Of a DNA stretch of 42,896 nucleotides, positions 26,110 to 36,100 are shown piece by piece. The position numbers and the translations under genes were made by a program. Origin of the DNA: Bacteroidales bacterium (GTDB lineage: Bacteria > Bacteroidota > Bacteroidia > Bacteroidales > Muribaculaceae); assembly GCA_014800735.1 (NCBI GenBank), contig JAAVFP010000031.1:1-42896 (forward strand), in the 5' to 3' direction. A model generated the notes under the pieces. It was not told the DNA's origin. It searched no databases and saw nothing but the letters and a program-made list of their open reading frames with translations. Each line of letters starts with the position of its first letter. Positions within the stretch are counted from its first letter, which is position 1.

Positions 26110-26117
26110 TAAATTTG
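26110..26117 (+). promoter_or_regulatory. Likely -7 box of malQ
   Basis: TAAATTTG fits TAnnTTTG and lies 79 nt before the malQ ATG at 26197; no good -33 TTG is placed 20 nt upstream. Confidence 0.45.
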
Positions 26118-26196
26118 CCCGACGAAACGGCTGTTTATTCCACCGTTCATCTTAATTCTAACAATATCAGAAATTTATATCATACGAACATAACTT

Positions 26197-28869
26197 ATGA
26201 AAATCAATTTCAACATTGATTATCGCACCAACTGGGGCGAGTCGGTCTATATCTACGGCGACCCGAAGGCTCTTGGTGGCAGCGACATCAGCAAGGCGGT
26301 GAAGCTCAATCTTCGCGGCGACGACAAATGGAGCGCCGACATTGAGCTGCCCGACGCAACCCCGGCGTTCACCTACCGCTACGCCGTGGTGCACGAAAAC
26401 GGCAATGTGAAGCACGAGTGGGGCCACGGCCATCGTTTTCTGCCCGGTCCGGGCGTGACGTCCTACCGTATTTTTGACCGCTGGCAGGATATGCCGCGCG
26501 ACAAACCCTTCTTCTCGTCGGCCTTCTCGCAGTGTATTTGCCGCCATGAGGCTGCCGAACCCGTGCTACCGGCAACCGGAAAAATCACCATCACAGTGGC
26601 CGCTCCGCTGATTGCGCCCGGCTGTGTGCTGGCTATTTCGGGTGAAACCGAAGCTCTGGGCAAATGGAATCCTGCCCGGGCAATCCGCATGAATCCGGCC
26701 GAAAATCCGGTGTGGAAAGTGAATATTCCCGCCAATGGTGTGAATAAATTCACTCAGTTCAAATTCATAATTCTGGATGCTCGCACCGGCCGCGAGATAG
26801 CCTGGGAGAACGGTGAAAACCGCACTATAGGCATCGATCCGAGCCTGAACACCGCGCAGGCTGTTTCGGGCCTCCATTTCATGAACCCGCTCAAGCCCTG
26901 GAAGGGTGCCGGTACTGCCATACCCGTGTTCTCGCTGCGCAGCCGCGAGGATTTCGGTCTGGGCGATTTCTACGACCTCAAAAAGATGGTTGACTGGGCC
27001 GCCGCCACCAACCAGACTTTCCTGCAGATTCTGCCCATCAACGATACGACGATGACCCACACGTGGACTGACTCGTATCCCTACAACGCGAACTCCACCT
27101 TCGCTCTTCACCCGATGTACCTGCGCCTGGAGGCTGTGGGTGTGCTGGCAGATGCCGACCGCCGCAAATACTACCAGGACCTGGGCCGGGAGCTCAACGA
27201 GCTGAAGGAGATTGACTACGAACGCGCCACCGAGGGCAAGATTGCCTATCTGCGCGAAATTTTCGCTCAGGAAGGCGACAAGACCCTGGCCACAGCCGCC
27301 TACCGCGACTTTGCAACCCGCAACGCCGGCTGGCTGCGCCCCTACGCAGCTTTCTGCACCCTGCGCGACCGCTTCGGCACGCCCGATTTCACCCAGTGGG
27401 GCGAGTACGCGCACTACACTCCCGAACTGCTTGAAAAAGTGGTGAAGGAAAACGCCCGTGAGATTGATTTTGTAAGCTTCATCCAGTTCCACCTGGACAA
27501 GCAGATGCGCGAAGCACACGAATATGCCAACTCCAAAGGCATTGCTCTGAAGGGCGACATACCCATCGGCATTTCCCGCACCAGTGCCGATGCGTGGGTT
27601 GACCCGCGCCTGTTCAACATGGATTGCCAGGCCGGTGCGCCGCCGGATGATTTCTCCATCCTCGGCCAGAACTGGGGCTTCCCCACCTACAACTGGGAGG
27701 AGATGAGCAAGGACGGCTTTGCATGGTGGAAGTCACGCTTCCGCAAGATGAGCGAATACTTCGACGCCTACCGCATTGACCACGTGCTGGGCTTCTTCCG
27801 CATCTGGCAAATTCCGATGGACGCCCTGCACGGCCTGCTGGGTTACTTCAACCCTGCCCTGCCCTACACGGTTGACGAAATGCGCTACTCCTACGACTTC
27901 TGGATCAACCCCGAGGTCCAGACCAAGCCCTTCATCATGGACTATTTCATCGAGGATTTCTTCGGTCCTTATACTGCCGAGGTCAAGGAGCGCTTCCTGA
28001 CCCGCATGGCCGACGGCCGATACAGCCTTCGCCCTGAGTTCGACACTCAGCGCAAGGTGGCCGACTACTTCGCCGCCCAGACCAAGGACGAAAAGAACAC
28101 CCGCATGTGCGAGGGCCTGCTCGGGCTGATTGATAATGTGCTATTCATTGAGGACGGCGCTCAGCCCGGCAAATACCATCCGCGCATCACGGCGCAGTAC
28201 ACCTATGTGTACCGCTCGCTCAACGACTACGAGCGCTGGTGCTTCGACCGCCTCTATAACGACTATTTCTACCATCGTCACAACGATTTCTGGTATGGCA
28301 AGGCAATGTGGAAACTGCCCCCGCTCATCGACTCGACCGATATGCTCGTGTGTGCCGAGGACCTAGGTATGATTCCGGCCTGCGTGCCCGATGTGATGCA
28401 CCGCCTCGAAATCCTGTCGCTTGAAATACAGCGCATGCCCAAGGACCCCGGCTCGGCCTTCGGCAATACCTGGGACTACCCCTACTACTCGGTGTGCACC
28501 ACTTCGACCCACGATATGGGCGGCATACGCGCCTGGTGGGAGGAGAACCGTGCCGCCACGCAGGATTTCTACAACCACGTGCTGCACGAAGGCGGCACAG
28601 CGCCCTACTTTGCCGAACCCTGGGTGTGCGACCGCATCATCGACCTGCACCTGCAGTCACCCTCCATGCTGTGCATCCTGCCGCTTCAGGACTGGCTTTC
28701 AATCGACGGCGACCTGCGCCGCCAGAACCCGCAGGAGGAGCAGATCAACGTTCCGGCCAATTCGCGCCACTACTGGCGCTACCGCATGCACCTCACCATC
28801 GAGGAACTGCTGGGAGCCAATAACTTCAACTATCGTCTGCGCGACAAAATCACGCACTCTGACCGATAA
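26197..28869 (+). CDS. malQ: 4-alpha-glucanotransferase (amylomaltase, GH77) with two CBM20 domains
   Basis: MalQ transfers alpha-1,4-glucan segments between maltodextrins, so that maltose and short dextrins can be processed by phosphorylases. The 890-residue protein has two N-terminal starch-binding CBM20 domains (about 1-110 and 125-230; the second contains SGETEALGKWNPARAIRM), then the GH77 barrel. Catalytic residues are D528 (nucleophile, in YRIDHVLG), E721 (acid/base, in CAEDLGMIP) and D773 (in TSTHDMGG). No signal peptide is seen, so it is cytoplasmic. The tandem CBM20 form is standard in Bacteroidota. No other starch-use gene is adjacent. Confidence 0.96.
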   Translation: MKINFNIDYRTNWGESVYIYGDPKALGGSDISKAVKLNLRGDDKWSADIELPDATPAFTYRYAVVHENGNVKHEWGHGHRFLPGPGVTSYRIFDRWQDMPRDKPFFSSAFSQCICRHEAAEPVLPATGKITITVAAPLIAPGCVLAISGETEALGKWNPARAIRMNPAENPVWKVNIPANGVNKFTQFKFIILDARTGREIAWENGENRTIGIDPSLNTAQAVSGLHFMNPLKPWKGAGTAIPVFSLRSREDFGLGDFYDLKKMVDWAAATNQTFLQILPINDTTMTHTWTDSYPYNANSTFALHPMYLRLEAVGVLADADRRKYYQDLGRELNELKEIDYERATEGKIAYLREIFAQEGDKTLATAAYRDFATRNAGWLRPYAAFCTLRDRFGTPDFTQWGEYAHYTPELLEKVVKENAREIDFVSFIQFHLDKQMREAHEYANSKGIALKGDIPIGISRTSADAWVDPRLFNMDCQAGAPPDDFSILGQNWGFPTYNWEEMSKDGFAWWKSRFRKMSEYFDAYRIDHVLGFFRIWQIPMDALHGLLGYFNPALPYTVDEMRYSYDFWINPEVQTKPFIMDYFIEDFFGPYTAEVKERFLTRMADGRYSLRPEFDTQRKVADYFAAQTKDEKNTRMCEGLLGLIDNVLFIEDGAQPGKYHPRITAQYTYVYRSLNDYERWCFDRLYNDYFYHRHNDFWYGKAMWKLPPLIDSTDMLVCAEDLGMIPACVPDVMHRLEILSLEIQRMPKDPGSAFGNTWDYPYYSVCTTSTHDMGGIRAWWEENRAATQDFYNHVLHEGGTAPYFAEPWVCDRIIDLHLQSPSMLCILPLQDWLSIDGDLRRQNPQEEQINVPANSRHYWRYRMHLTIEELLGANNFNYRLRDKITHSDR

Positions 28870-28887
28870 TAAACGCCACTGAAACCG

Positions 28888-28926
28888 CAGCGGCCGTGGG
28901 AAGCCCCCACGGCCGCTGTTTTAATT
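28888..28926 (+). terminator. malQ terminator
   Basis: cagcggccgtggg (28888-28900) pairs with cccacggccgctg (28906-28918) over a 5-nt loop, followed by ttttaatt, 19 bases past the stop. Confidence 0.8.
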
Positions 28927-28957
28927 ATGAGTCTACGTCACATTTTTCACATTTTTA

Positions 28958-28988
28958 TTGCATAAACTAAAATTATTCAGTAATTTTA
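28958..28988 (+). promoter_or_regulatory. Probable promoter of the C10 protease gene
   Basis: TTG (28958-28960), a 20-nt spacer and TAATTTTA (28981-28988) fit the consensus except for A in place of the last G. The leader would be about 57 nt. Confidence 0.5.
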
Positions 28989-29051
28989 CGTGCTTTCAGA
29001 GCAATTCTTACAAAAGCTCGCTTTTATTAACCCCAACACGCTTTCAGGCTT

Positions 29052-32000
29052 ATGAGAAAGATGCCTACCACACACATGCTGTTCGTGCTCCTGACATTAC
29101 TTCTGCCACTGTCAGTGCACGCCGGCGCCCGGAATTTCACTACTGACGAAGCCGCAACGGTGGCTTCCCGTTTCCTAAAATCCCTGCACAACTCGTCCGC
29201 GGTAGCCGAAAGGCTGACAGTGCATAGTATCCGGCCAAACGGCATTTCCGAGTCGGCCGAGCAACCCTACTATGTGTTCAATGCCGGACCCGACGAAGGC
29301 TTTGTAATATTGGCCGGCAATCAGGATGAAGTAGAAATCCTCGGATACTCGGATAAGGGTAATTTCGATTTTGCCAACCTTCCGCCTCAGCTGCGAGCCT
29401 TACTCGAAAACTACCGCGAGCGTGGCGGAGAATCCCGCAAGGCAATCCGACTCTCGGCAAGCGAAGACGAAGGCAAAATACTCCCGACAGCCAACTGGGG
29501 CCAAGGTTATCCCTACAATCTCGAAACTCCGATGATTGGCGACGAACCAACGCTCACCGGCTGTGTGGCCACGGCTATGGCTATTGTGATGAAATACCAT
29601 AACTGGCCCCAGAATTACGACTGGGATGCCATGCCCATGGAACAGCCCGAGAGCCCGGTGGAACCTCTGTGCCACCTGATGGCCGATGCCGGCGATGCCG
29701 TACTGACGCACTACGGCACCGGCGAAAGCAGCGCCAACATGAACTGGGTGGGTCACCGCCTGCAACAACGTTTCTCATACTCGCCCGACTGCCAGCTTAT
29801 CAGTGCAGAAAACTTCACTAACGACGAATGGCACAGAATGCTGCGAGAGAACCTTGACAACGACATGCCGGTGATTTACAACGGCACCTCGGAGGCTGTA
29901 GGCCACGCCTTTGTGATTGACGGATACAAGGGCGGTGCCTACCACGTGAACTGGGGATGGGATGGTGCATACAACGGCTTTTATGACCTGGATGCCCTGA
30001 CACCATCGGAAAATGAGAACTATTCATCCATGAACCGCATGGTCATCGGTATTGTCCCGGATAAAAGCGGAAAAGTATATTCCGACGTATTCTGCGACCA
30101 AGGTTATTTCTGGTCATCCGGAGCAGCGCACACTGCCGGTGCCTACTACAGCATTGATTCACCCGGACAGAACCAAATGTTCGATTTTTCCTGTCAGACT
30201 ATCAACTACCCGTGCGACCAGAACGGCGAGTTGGGCCTCGTACTTTACGACAAAGACAATAATCTGAAGGAAGTTATTGCCACTTTTATCTACACCAAAC
30301 AGCCCGATGATTTCGGCTTAGGCCTGTGGAGCACTAATCTGGCATTCGCGGACGCGACAATCAAATCGGCTGTATCGCCCGACGATTATATCACACTGGC
30401 AACCAGATCTTCGGTGAATAGTCCTTGGCTCGAAGTGCTCGGCACCCTCGAAGCTCAAATTAAGAAGCCCGTTTCGGAAATACGCAAGCAAGTGTGCAAC
30501 GTCACCATCATCAATAAAATTCCGGAAGCGTCGGTGACTTATTTTAAGCTTGACGTCAGCCCCGTCACCATGACAAACGAAGAGGAAACTTTCGAAAATG
30601 TCATGGGTGGTCATGTGGCAGTGTCGGTTGATTTTGGATTAGAGAACCCCCAAGATTATGTAATCTGCATTGACGGTCCCGGGCTTTACGGCGACCAGCA
30701 GTTAGCCTATACTTCAACAGCTTTTATCACCTACCGGGGTGACTACACCATTACTATAGAGAAATTTGAGGCCGACATTGAAAAGATCGTGGATGTTGCT
30801 GTGCCCGGAACTTTGGCCGATGCGTTGGGTGATGTCGATTATAAGACTGTCGGTTCACTGATTATCACCGGAAAACTCAATGCACTCGATTTTTGGTTTA
30901 TCCGCGACAATCTGAAATTTCTTGAAAAAATCGATCTTTCGGACGTGACAATTATTGGCTGCGACGAAATTGACCCAGTCGAGGCATTCAGAATTACAGG
31001 TGAGAAACAAACGGACGATTGCCTTCCGACGTATGCCCTCACCGGGCTTGAGCGCCTGAAAGAAATAAAACTGCCAAAGACGCTCCTTCACATTGGATCA
31101 AATTCACTCATGTCGCTCGCGATTGAGAAGATTGATTTCCCCGCAAGTGTTCAGTCCATAGGACTCAATGTTCTGTTTGACTGTGATAAACTGAATACGG
31201 TCATTGCCCGCATGCCCCAGCCACCGGCAATCAATGACTGCGTCTTCACCGGTACGATGTGTCCCGGGAGCGGTGTGCTCTACGTGCCGGTTGGTTCGGC
31301 CGAAGCATACCATGCAACTCCCGTATGGCAGGATTTCGCTCAGATAATAGAGGATGACGACCCCGACACCATCGTAGGGGAGGTAGAATATGAAGGACTT
31401 AAATACCGCATTCACGGCAACGCGCTGTATCTCACCGGTTACAACCAGGCTGAACTGCCGGCCGAAGTAATCATACCTGACATTATTAAGCAGGGAACCA
31501 GGGAGTTTGCAGTTTATGGAATCGACAGCAATGCAATGCAAGGTGCCGAATTAAAAAGCTTTACCATGAGCAACAGCATTACTACCGTGGGCGAAGCTCT
31601 TTTTACGGGTTCGACGGTTGAGCGCGTAGTGATGTCGGACAATATCAAGGAACTGCCCTTCCTCTGCATTGACGGCGACCATATCGAGGAACTTCATTTG
31701 CCTGCCAATGCCGAGCTGATAGGCAACTCACTGAGGTGTCAGAGCCTGAAGAAACTCCATATCCCTGCAAAGCTTCGTAGCCGCGATGGGTACAACGGCT
31801 CGGTCGGTATGGACTTCTTTTGTCTTGAGGAGATTACCGTCGACCCGGAGAATACAGAGTGGAGCATACATGACGGCATACTGTTCTGGAACGGTCTGAC
31901 GCACCTTGTGCTGGTACCCAACACCCTGCCAGGGCAAGTCATAATACCCGATGAAACCACTAATGTAAACTCAATAGCGTTCTGCAACGAAATAACCGAA

Positions 32001-33050
32001 CTTATTTTCGGAACAGGAATGAAAACTTACAATCCCTACACGGTTGTGAACTGCGGGAAGCTCAAACACATTGAATTCAGCGACGACGTTCTCTTTACCG
32101 GCGGCGACGTTATAGTTTCCGCGCTCCTGCTTGAATCTTTTACAATAAAGAACTTTATCGCACCGGATGAACAATGCTTCTCATATCTTCCTGAGCTGAA
32201 ATATATTTACCTGATGAATGATGCACCAATAGATATGAGCGGCCGAATACTCGGCGATACAAGCGAGAACCTGAGTTTCTTCACTGCCTCGATTAATCCT
32301 GAGGTGAACGTGCCTCAGAGCAGTCGTCTCTACGTGCCCGGCGGTGTAAAACCCAACGCCGCTCGTGCTGACACCGGCATGGATGGAATGTGGAAATACT
32401 TGGTTGACAAGGAAAGCGGACGTGTGAAAATCGAACCGCTCATCGAGGGTCTCACAATCGATGAAGTGACTGTGAACGGCAAGAGCGCAGAGGCCGTTTC
32501 AGAAACTATCTACAGTTTCGATCCCGACCTTGACGCGCTTGAAATTATTGTGGATTTCACACTCCACGGGCGTCAGAAAATGACAACGGACTATACCGCC
32601 GAATTCAACAATGAGCTTCCGGACGCCGAATTGATAATTAAAACCCTCACCATCGACCCCGAGAGCTGGTCGGGTACAACCGGCGACAAGTTCACTATCA
32701 CGGCAAGCGTTGTGCCGGCCGGCGAAACCGAAACAACGCTGAGCTGGACTTCGAGCGACAGTTCGATTGCCGAGGTTGACAAAGAAGGCAATGTGACCAT
32801 CCTGCGAAACGGCACATGCACCGTGACCGTGAGGACCACCGACGGTTCGGACCTCTCTGCCCAGTGCCTCATTACCGGTCTGTCGGGCATAGACTCGATT
32901 TTTGCCGACAACGACGGCCCGGCCGATATATATGACGTGAAGGGCACCCTTATCCGCAAGGCGGCCGATGGCGACTACGCCCGGAAACTTCCGGCAGGTG
33001 TCTACATCCTGCAATTCCGCCACCACTCGATCAAGGTTCTCATTCATTGA
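29052..33050 (+). CDS. Secreted C10 (streptopain-type) cysteine protease with BspA-like LRRs, Ig-like domain and sorting tail
   Basis: A 1332-residue surface protein. After the signal peptide (MLFVLLTLLLPLSVHA) comes a Spi-type propeptide (about 28-135), then the C10 protease domain (about 150-340) with C171 in LTGCVATAMAI, H285 in VGHAFVIDGY and the following HVNWGWDGAYNGFY. Residues about 600-1140 contain BspA-like leucine-rich repeats (LRR_5), for example LERLKEIKLPKTLLHIGSNS and FDCDKLNTVIARMPQPPAIN. A Big_2 Ig-like domain lies at about 1200-1278 and the last 40 residues are a Por/T9SS-like tail (DIYDVKGTLIRK...GVYILQF). It is likely a surface protease with an adhesive or substrate-binding stalk. 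It is more AT-rich than its neighbours, as is common for surface genes in this group. Confidence 0.9.
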   Translation: MRKMPTTHMLFVLLTLLLPLSVHAGARNFTTDEAATVASRFLKSLHNSSAVAERLTVHSIRPNGISESAEQPYYVFNAGPDEGFVILAGNQDEVEILGYSDKGNFDFANLPPQLRALLENYRERGGESRKAIRLSASEDEGKILPTANWGQGYPYNLETPMIGDEPTLTGCVATAMAIVMKYHNWPQNYDWDAMPMEQPESPVEPLCHLMADAGDAVLTHYGTGESSANMNWVGHRLQQRFSYSPDCQLISAENFTNDEWHRMLRENLDNDMPVIYNGTSEAVGHAFVIDGYKGGAYHVNWGWDGAYNGFYDLDALTPSENENYSSMNRMVIGIVPDKSGKVYSDVFCDQGYFWSSGAAHTAGAYYSIDSPGQNQMFDFSCQTINYPCDQNGELGLVLYDKDNNLKEVIATFIYTKQPDDFGLGLWSTNLAFADATIKSAVSPDDYITLATRSSVNSPWLEVLGTLEAQIKKPVSEIRKQVCNVTIINKIPEASVTYFKLDVSPVTMTNEEETFENVMGGHVAVSVDFGLENPQDYVICIDGPGLYGDQQLAYTSTAFITYRGDYTITIEKFEADIEKIVDVAVPGTLADALGDVDYKTVGSLIITGKLNALDFWFIRDNLKFLEKIDLSDVTIIGCDEIDPVEAFRITGEKQTDDCLPTYALTGLERLKEIKLPKTLLHIGSNSLMSLAIEKIDFPASVQSIGLNVLFDCDKLNTVIARMPQPPAINDCVFTGTMCPGSGVLYVPVGSAEAYHATPVWQDFAQIIEDDDPDTIVGEVEYEGLKYRIHGNALYLTGYNQAELPAEVIIPDIIKQGTREFAVYGIDSNAMQGAELKSFTMSNSITTVGEALFTGSTVERVVMSDNIKELPFLCIDGDHIEELHLPANAELIGNSLRCQSLKKLHIPAKLRSRDGYNGSVGMDFFCLEEITVDPENTEWSIHDGILFWNGLTHLVLVPNTLPGQVIIPDETTNVNSIAFCNEITELIFGTGMKTYNPYTVVNCGKLKHIEFSDDVLFTGGDVIVSALLLESFTIKNFIAPDEQCFSYLPELKYIYLMNDAPIDMSGRILGDTSENLSFFTASINPEVNVPQSSRLYVPGGVKPNAARADTGMDGMWKYLVDKESGRVKIEPLIEGLTIDEVTVNGKSAEAVSETIYSFDPDLDALEIIVDFTLHGRQKMTTDYTAEFNNELPDAELIIKTLTIDPESWSGTTGDKFTITASVVPAGETETTLSWTSSDSSIAEVDKEGNVTILRNGTCTVTVRTTDGSDLSAQCLITGLSGIDSIFADNDGPADIYDVKGTLIRKAADGDYARKLPAGVYILQFRHHSIKVLIH

Positions 33051-33072
33051 CAATCCCACCAAGTCCATAACG

Positions 33073-33109
33073 AAAAAGCGCATCCACAGCACTGCGGATG
33101 CGCTTTTTT
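33073..33109 (+). terminator. Intrinsic terminator after the C10 protease gene
   Basis: aaaaagcgcatcc (33073-33085) pairs with ggatgcgcttttt (33096-33108) and the T run continues to 33109; a classic, probably bidirectional terminator. Confidence 0.85.
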
Positions 33110-33147
33110 CTTGAATTTTTCTCTCCGCGACTAAAATTTCAGCATGC

Positions 33148-33182
33148 TTTGGTGAGCTATTTCGGGGAAATGAGTAATTTTG
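33148..33182 (+). promoter_or_regulatory. Probable tamB promoter
   Basis: TTTG (33148-33151) and TAATTTTG (33175-33182) are separated by 23 nt, slightly longer than usual. The box ends 16 nt before the ATG at 33199, giving a leader of about 10 nt. Confidence 0.55.
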
Positions 33183-33198
33183 TAGGATATTTGCCTAT

Positions 33199-36100
33199 AT
33201 GAGATTAGCGTGGAAAATATTCCGGGCATTTGTGTCGGTGCTGTTGCTGTTGGCCGTGGTGGTGCCGGCAGCACTCTACGTACTTCTATCCGTTGACGGC
33301 GTTCAGAACCGTGTGCGCAGCATAGCGGCCACCGAACTGAGCCGTCTTCTGGGCGCCGACGTAGGCATTGAGCAGGTACGCATCCACCCGTTCAACCGCC
33401 TGAGTGTGCGCGGCATGAGCCTGTGCCTTGATGGCGACACGCTGGCCTCCGTGGGCCATGTGAGCGCCGGTTTCGAGCTCTATCACTTTCTGCACACAGG
33501 CGAACTGGTGATTGACTATGCACTCGTGGACGCAGCCAACCTGCGGGTGACACGCACCGAGCCCGGTGCACCGCTCAACGTGCAACCTATCCTTGACCAT
33601 CTGAAATCCGACGAGCCACGCGAGGACAAGCCTTTCGAGCTGAAAATCAACACTGTGATTCTGCGCCGCGGAGCGCTGTCCTACGACGTACTCTCCGAGC
33701 CCGAACCTGAGGCTACCCGCTTCGATGCCAATCACATTCTGGTGCACGACCTCGCGGTGAACGCCTACATCCCGCAGCTGAGCAACGACGTGTACCACAT
33801 CGAACTGGACCACCTTTCGTTCAGCGAACGCAGTGGTCTGGAGCTCAACCGCATGAAAGCAGAAACGGAGATTTCGCAGCGTGGCATCCGCGTGGAGGGG
33901 CTGGGTATCGACCTGAACGACAGCCATCTGAGCTTCGAGCCTATCATCCTGCCCTACAACGGCTTCGACGATATCGCTGCGGCGTTGCACCGCGAGAAGG
34001 TGAGCATACGCACGAGCGCCGACTGCCGCCTGAACCTGGCCGATGCGTCGCCCTTTGTGCCGCTCCTGGCCGAAACGGACCTCAAGCTGCTTTTCGGCTT
34101 GCGTGCACATGGTAATCTCGACGCTGTGCAGGTGGAGCGACTCACTCTGCGCGATGCCGACGGCGGCAAGTTGGCCGTGAATCTGAGTGCCAGCGCCCAA
34201 AACCTGACCCAGCGCGACTCGCTGGAGTACGACCTGAGCAACTGCTCGATGGTGTTCGACGGCCGCGAGCTTGCGGGGCATCTGGCTCCCTTTGCTCCTG
34301 GCGCCACACTTGCCACACTGAACCGCATCCCTGTCACCGGTCTGAATCTCAAAGCGTCCGGTACGCTCCAGAACGGCGAACTCACACTGAAAAGCGATGG
34401 CGAAGCCGGTGCCCTGGCAGTGACGGGCGATTACCGAACTACCGCAGAAGGAATGCGCCTGTCGGGCCTGATAGACCTTAATAATTTCAACGCAGGCCTC
34501 ATCACTGCCAATCCGCAATTGGGCTTGGCAAGCGCCGAGGCTTCGGGCTGGGTGGTGCTGAAGCACGGTGTGCGTCGGGCCGATGCTAAAATCGACATTG
34601 AGCGCTTCGACTTCCGCTCCTATCCATTCAGCAATGTTAGTGCCACAGCCAAAATGACCTCGACAAAACAGGCCGAAATCAACCTGACGGTTGATGACCC
34701 CGCACTGGCACTGCTGGCATATTTCTTCTACGACGCACGCGGCGAAGTGCCATCCATAGGTACGACTGCCTCGCTGGCTTATGCCGACCTCAATGCGCTG
34801 GGCCTGGACAAAAAGCGCGCCGGATACCATTTCGGAGCCAAACTCACCGCAGAGCTGCAGGGCCACGGGGTGGACGACCTGAGTGGCGAGGTGAACGTGT
34901 TCGACGTAAGCTGGCTCGACGACGACCACCACGGTGTGCGTCTGCCCAAACTGCGCATTACGGCCAATCCCATCGATAACGAACCGGGAATTACCTTGGA
35001 ATCACCATTGGTGAACGGCTCACTGAAAGGCAGCTACACCCTTTCGACACTCCCGTCCACACTAACGGCCATGGCGGCGGACTACATGCCGGCGCTGTTC
35101 GGCGACAAGAAACCCGAGCTACCCGCCGACAAGGTGAATGACTTCACTTTCAATTTCACGCTGAGTCCGTCCGACGAGATCAGCCGCTTCTTCGAGCTAC
35201 CTGTTGCCGTGGTGTATGACACGGAAATAAGCGGCGAAGTCAACAGCACGGCCCGACGGGCGTCGCTTTCGGTGGAGGCACCCTACCTGCGCCAGGGCAA
35301 CAAGATAATCGAAAACACCAACGTGTACGTGCGCCTGGACGCAGCCGACGAAAAATCAATGATCTACGCCACCACCCAGTTCCCGACAAAGAAAGGCGAC
35401 ATGGCCGTGTCCACCCTCATCAACGCGATGAACAATCGCATTGACACACGAATCGACTGGATGATTGATCGTCTTATTCCCATCAACGGCAGTTTCGATT
35501 TCTCCACCGAAATTCTCGGTCTTACCTCCGGTCCATCGTCCACCGGGCTGCCCCTGGAGGCACGAGTGAACTTCAATCCCGGCACCATCAACTTCGGCGA
35601 TGAAACCTGGTCCATACAATCGTCGGCCATACAGCTTGGGCCCGAGTGCATCGACGTGAGCAACTTCGGTCTGGATGCCGGCACGCAGAGCATCAATATC
35701 GACGGCCGCATCAGCCGCGAGAGCACCGACAGCCTGGCCATTGCTCTCCACCATGTTGCTCTCCTGCCGATTTTCGAAACTCTTGAGATTGACAAGGCCA
35801 TGATAAGCGGCCGTGCGACAGGCACTTTCACCGCGCGCGACCTGCTGGGCGGCGCGCCTGTGCTTGAGTGCCCGCGCCTGCATGTGGACGGAATAGGCTA
35901 CAACCGATGCACCATTGGCGACGCGGACATCTACGCCGCCTGGATGAACGACAAAAAGAGCTTCTTCCTGGATGCCGACATCGTGGGGCCGGAGAACAAG
36001 CACTCGCACATTGTGGGCGACATCTACCCCATGGACGAGGCACTCGACATCGACTTCACTGCCAGCGAGGTGCCTGTGGGCTTCCTCAGGCCTTTCATGG

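Noticed and set aside
29052-33050. Recent horizontal acquisition of the C10-LRR gene
   Set aside because: It is more AT-rich than its neighbours, but surface-protein genes in this group often are; no integrase, repeat or tRNA attachment site borders it.
33286-34932. Long open frame antisense to tamB
   Set aside because: Antisense shadow of a GC-rich gene; no motif, no promoter and no conserved neighbour support it. The similar frame at 35356-37077 is rejected for the same reason.
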